Shown: piece after piece, positions 7,196 to 7,386 of the stretch
Position numbering within the stretch: position 1 is the stretch's first letter
Layout of the letters: every line of letters begins with the position of its first letter
Position numbers and translations under genes: made by a program
Source: an uncultured Parvularculaceae bacterium
Lineage (GTDB): Bacteria > Pseudomonadota > Alphaproteobacteria > Caulobacterales > Parvularculaceae
DNA: 7,386 bases
NCBI GenBank assembly: GCA_947259815.1
Contig: CAMYNO010000209.1
Span: 1-7,386 of the forward strand
Reading direction: 5' to 3'
Notes under the pieces: generated by a model
The model's input: only the letters and a program-made list of their open reading frames with translations
What the model was told of the DNA's origin: nothing
Database searches by the model: none

Positions 7196-7245
7196 GCGCC
7201 GATTGGTTTCAATTCGCAGCGATTATTCGGGGAATAGGGTTAACC
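7196..7245 (-). promoter_or_regulatory. Possible promoter region of the deacetylase-rppH unit
   Basis: Because a strong terminator ends the upstream gene, the deacetylase needs its own promoter in this short AT-richer gap. Minus-strand elements include the 8-nt palindrome GGTTAACC (7238-7245) and AATAAT within CGAATAATCG. No spacing fits a standard sigma-70 pair well, so this rests on context. Confidence 0.25.
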
Positions 7246-7278
7246 AAAAGAAAATGGGCCCTGCTTGCGGCAGGGCCC
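7246..7278 (-). terminator. Intrinsic terminator of the S41 peptidase gene
   Basis: On the minus strand GGGCCCTGC (7278-7270), loop CGCAA and GCAGGGCCC (7264-7256) form a perfect 9-bp GC-rich stem, followed by ATTTTCTTTT. It lies 28 nt after the stop codon of the gene on its right. It separates that gene from the deacetylase-rppH unit. Confidence 0.9.
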
Positions 7279-7306
7279 ACTTAAGACGTTTCGTCGCCGG
7301 GTTGGT

Positions 7307-7386
7307 TTAATGAGCGCGCGCTGAACCCGCATCTGCGAGCATCTGGCGATAGGCGGTGCGGTCAGCAAGAATTTCAAAAGCACGGC
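7307..7386 (-). CDS. C-terminal end of a probable S41 family (CtpA-like) peptidase, partial
   Basis: Only the last 25 residues are present, reading RAFEILADRTAYRQMLADAG and then SARAH before TAA (7309-7307). The ALxxL-type helical tail resembles the end of carboxy-terminal processing proteases, where a DxQLxRA segment closes the protein. The neighbourhood supports it: in Alphaproteobacteria a CtpA gene is, from memory, usually next to the divergent polysaccharide deacetylase and rppH. Sequence alone is too short to prove the family. A strong terminator follows at once. Confidence 0.5.
   Translation of the reverse strand, partial: RAFEILADRTAYRQMLADAGSARAH

Noticed and set aside
7238..7245. 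GGTTAACC as a CtrA binding site
   Set aside because: CtrA boxes need two TTAA half-sites about 7 nt apart; only one is present here.

Overview
The window looks like a chromosomal segment of an alphaproteobacterium of moderately high G+C. The evidence is the gamma subunit beginning [20 protein letters not shown], and the order atpC, then convergent rppH, divergent polysaccharide deacetylase and a probable S41 peptidase. From memory, that neighbourhood recurs across Alphaproteobacteria. I cannot name the genus.

Layout. Positions 1-771 (minus, cut by the left edge) encode most of an alkaline-phosphatase-superfamily-like protein that starts at GTG. A 191-nt divergent intergenic region (772-962) follows. 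Then come the F1-ATPase genes atpG (gamma), atpD (beta) and atpC (epsilon) on the plus strand, with a small one-TM protein of unknown function one nucleotide after atpC. On the minus strand, reading right to left, are the 3' end of a probable S41 (CtpA-like) peptidase, a strong intrinsic terminator, a divergent polysaccharide deacetylase, rppH and an RluA-family pseudouridine synthase. The last gene overlaps the unknown gene tail to tail by 11 nt. The 236 nt between rppH and the pseudouridine synthase are non-coding and rich in hairpins, with two 23-nt inverted REP-like repeats.

Function. AtpG, AtpD and AtpC form the central stalk and catalytic core of F1. The usual alphaproteobacterial order is atpH-atpA-atpG-atpD-atpC, but here atpG directly faces an unrelated divergent gene, so the locus is split between atpA and atpG. 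The minus-strand genes are housekeeping: mRNA 5'-end processing (RppH), RNA modification (pseudouridine synthase) and envelope maintenance (deacetylase, peptidase).

Most notable signal. The gamma subunit has Lys at the position of E. coli gammaMet23 and Ser at the position of E. coli gammaArg242, while the beta DELSEED loop is unchanged. In E. coli, gammaM23K is a classic coupling-defective mutation and a change at gammaArg242 suppresses it. This protein therefore appears to carry a natural mutation-plus-suppressor-like pair at the gamma/beta interface. I see no defence system, CRISPR array, complete mobile element, tRNA or rRNA.
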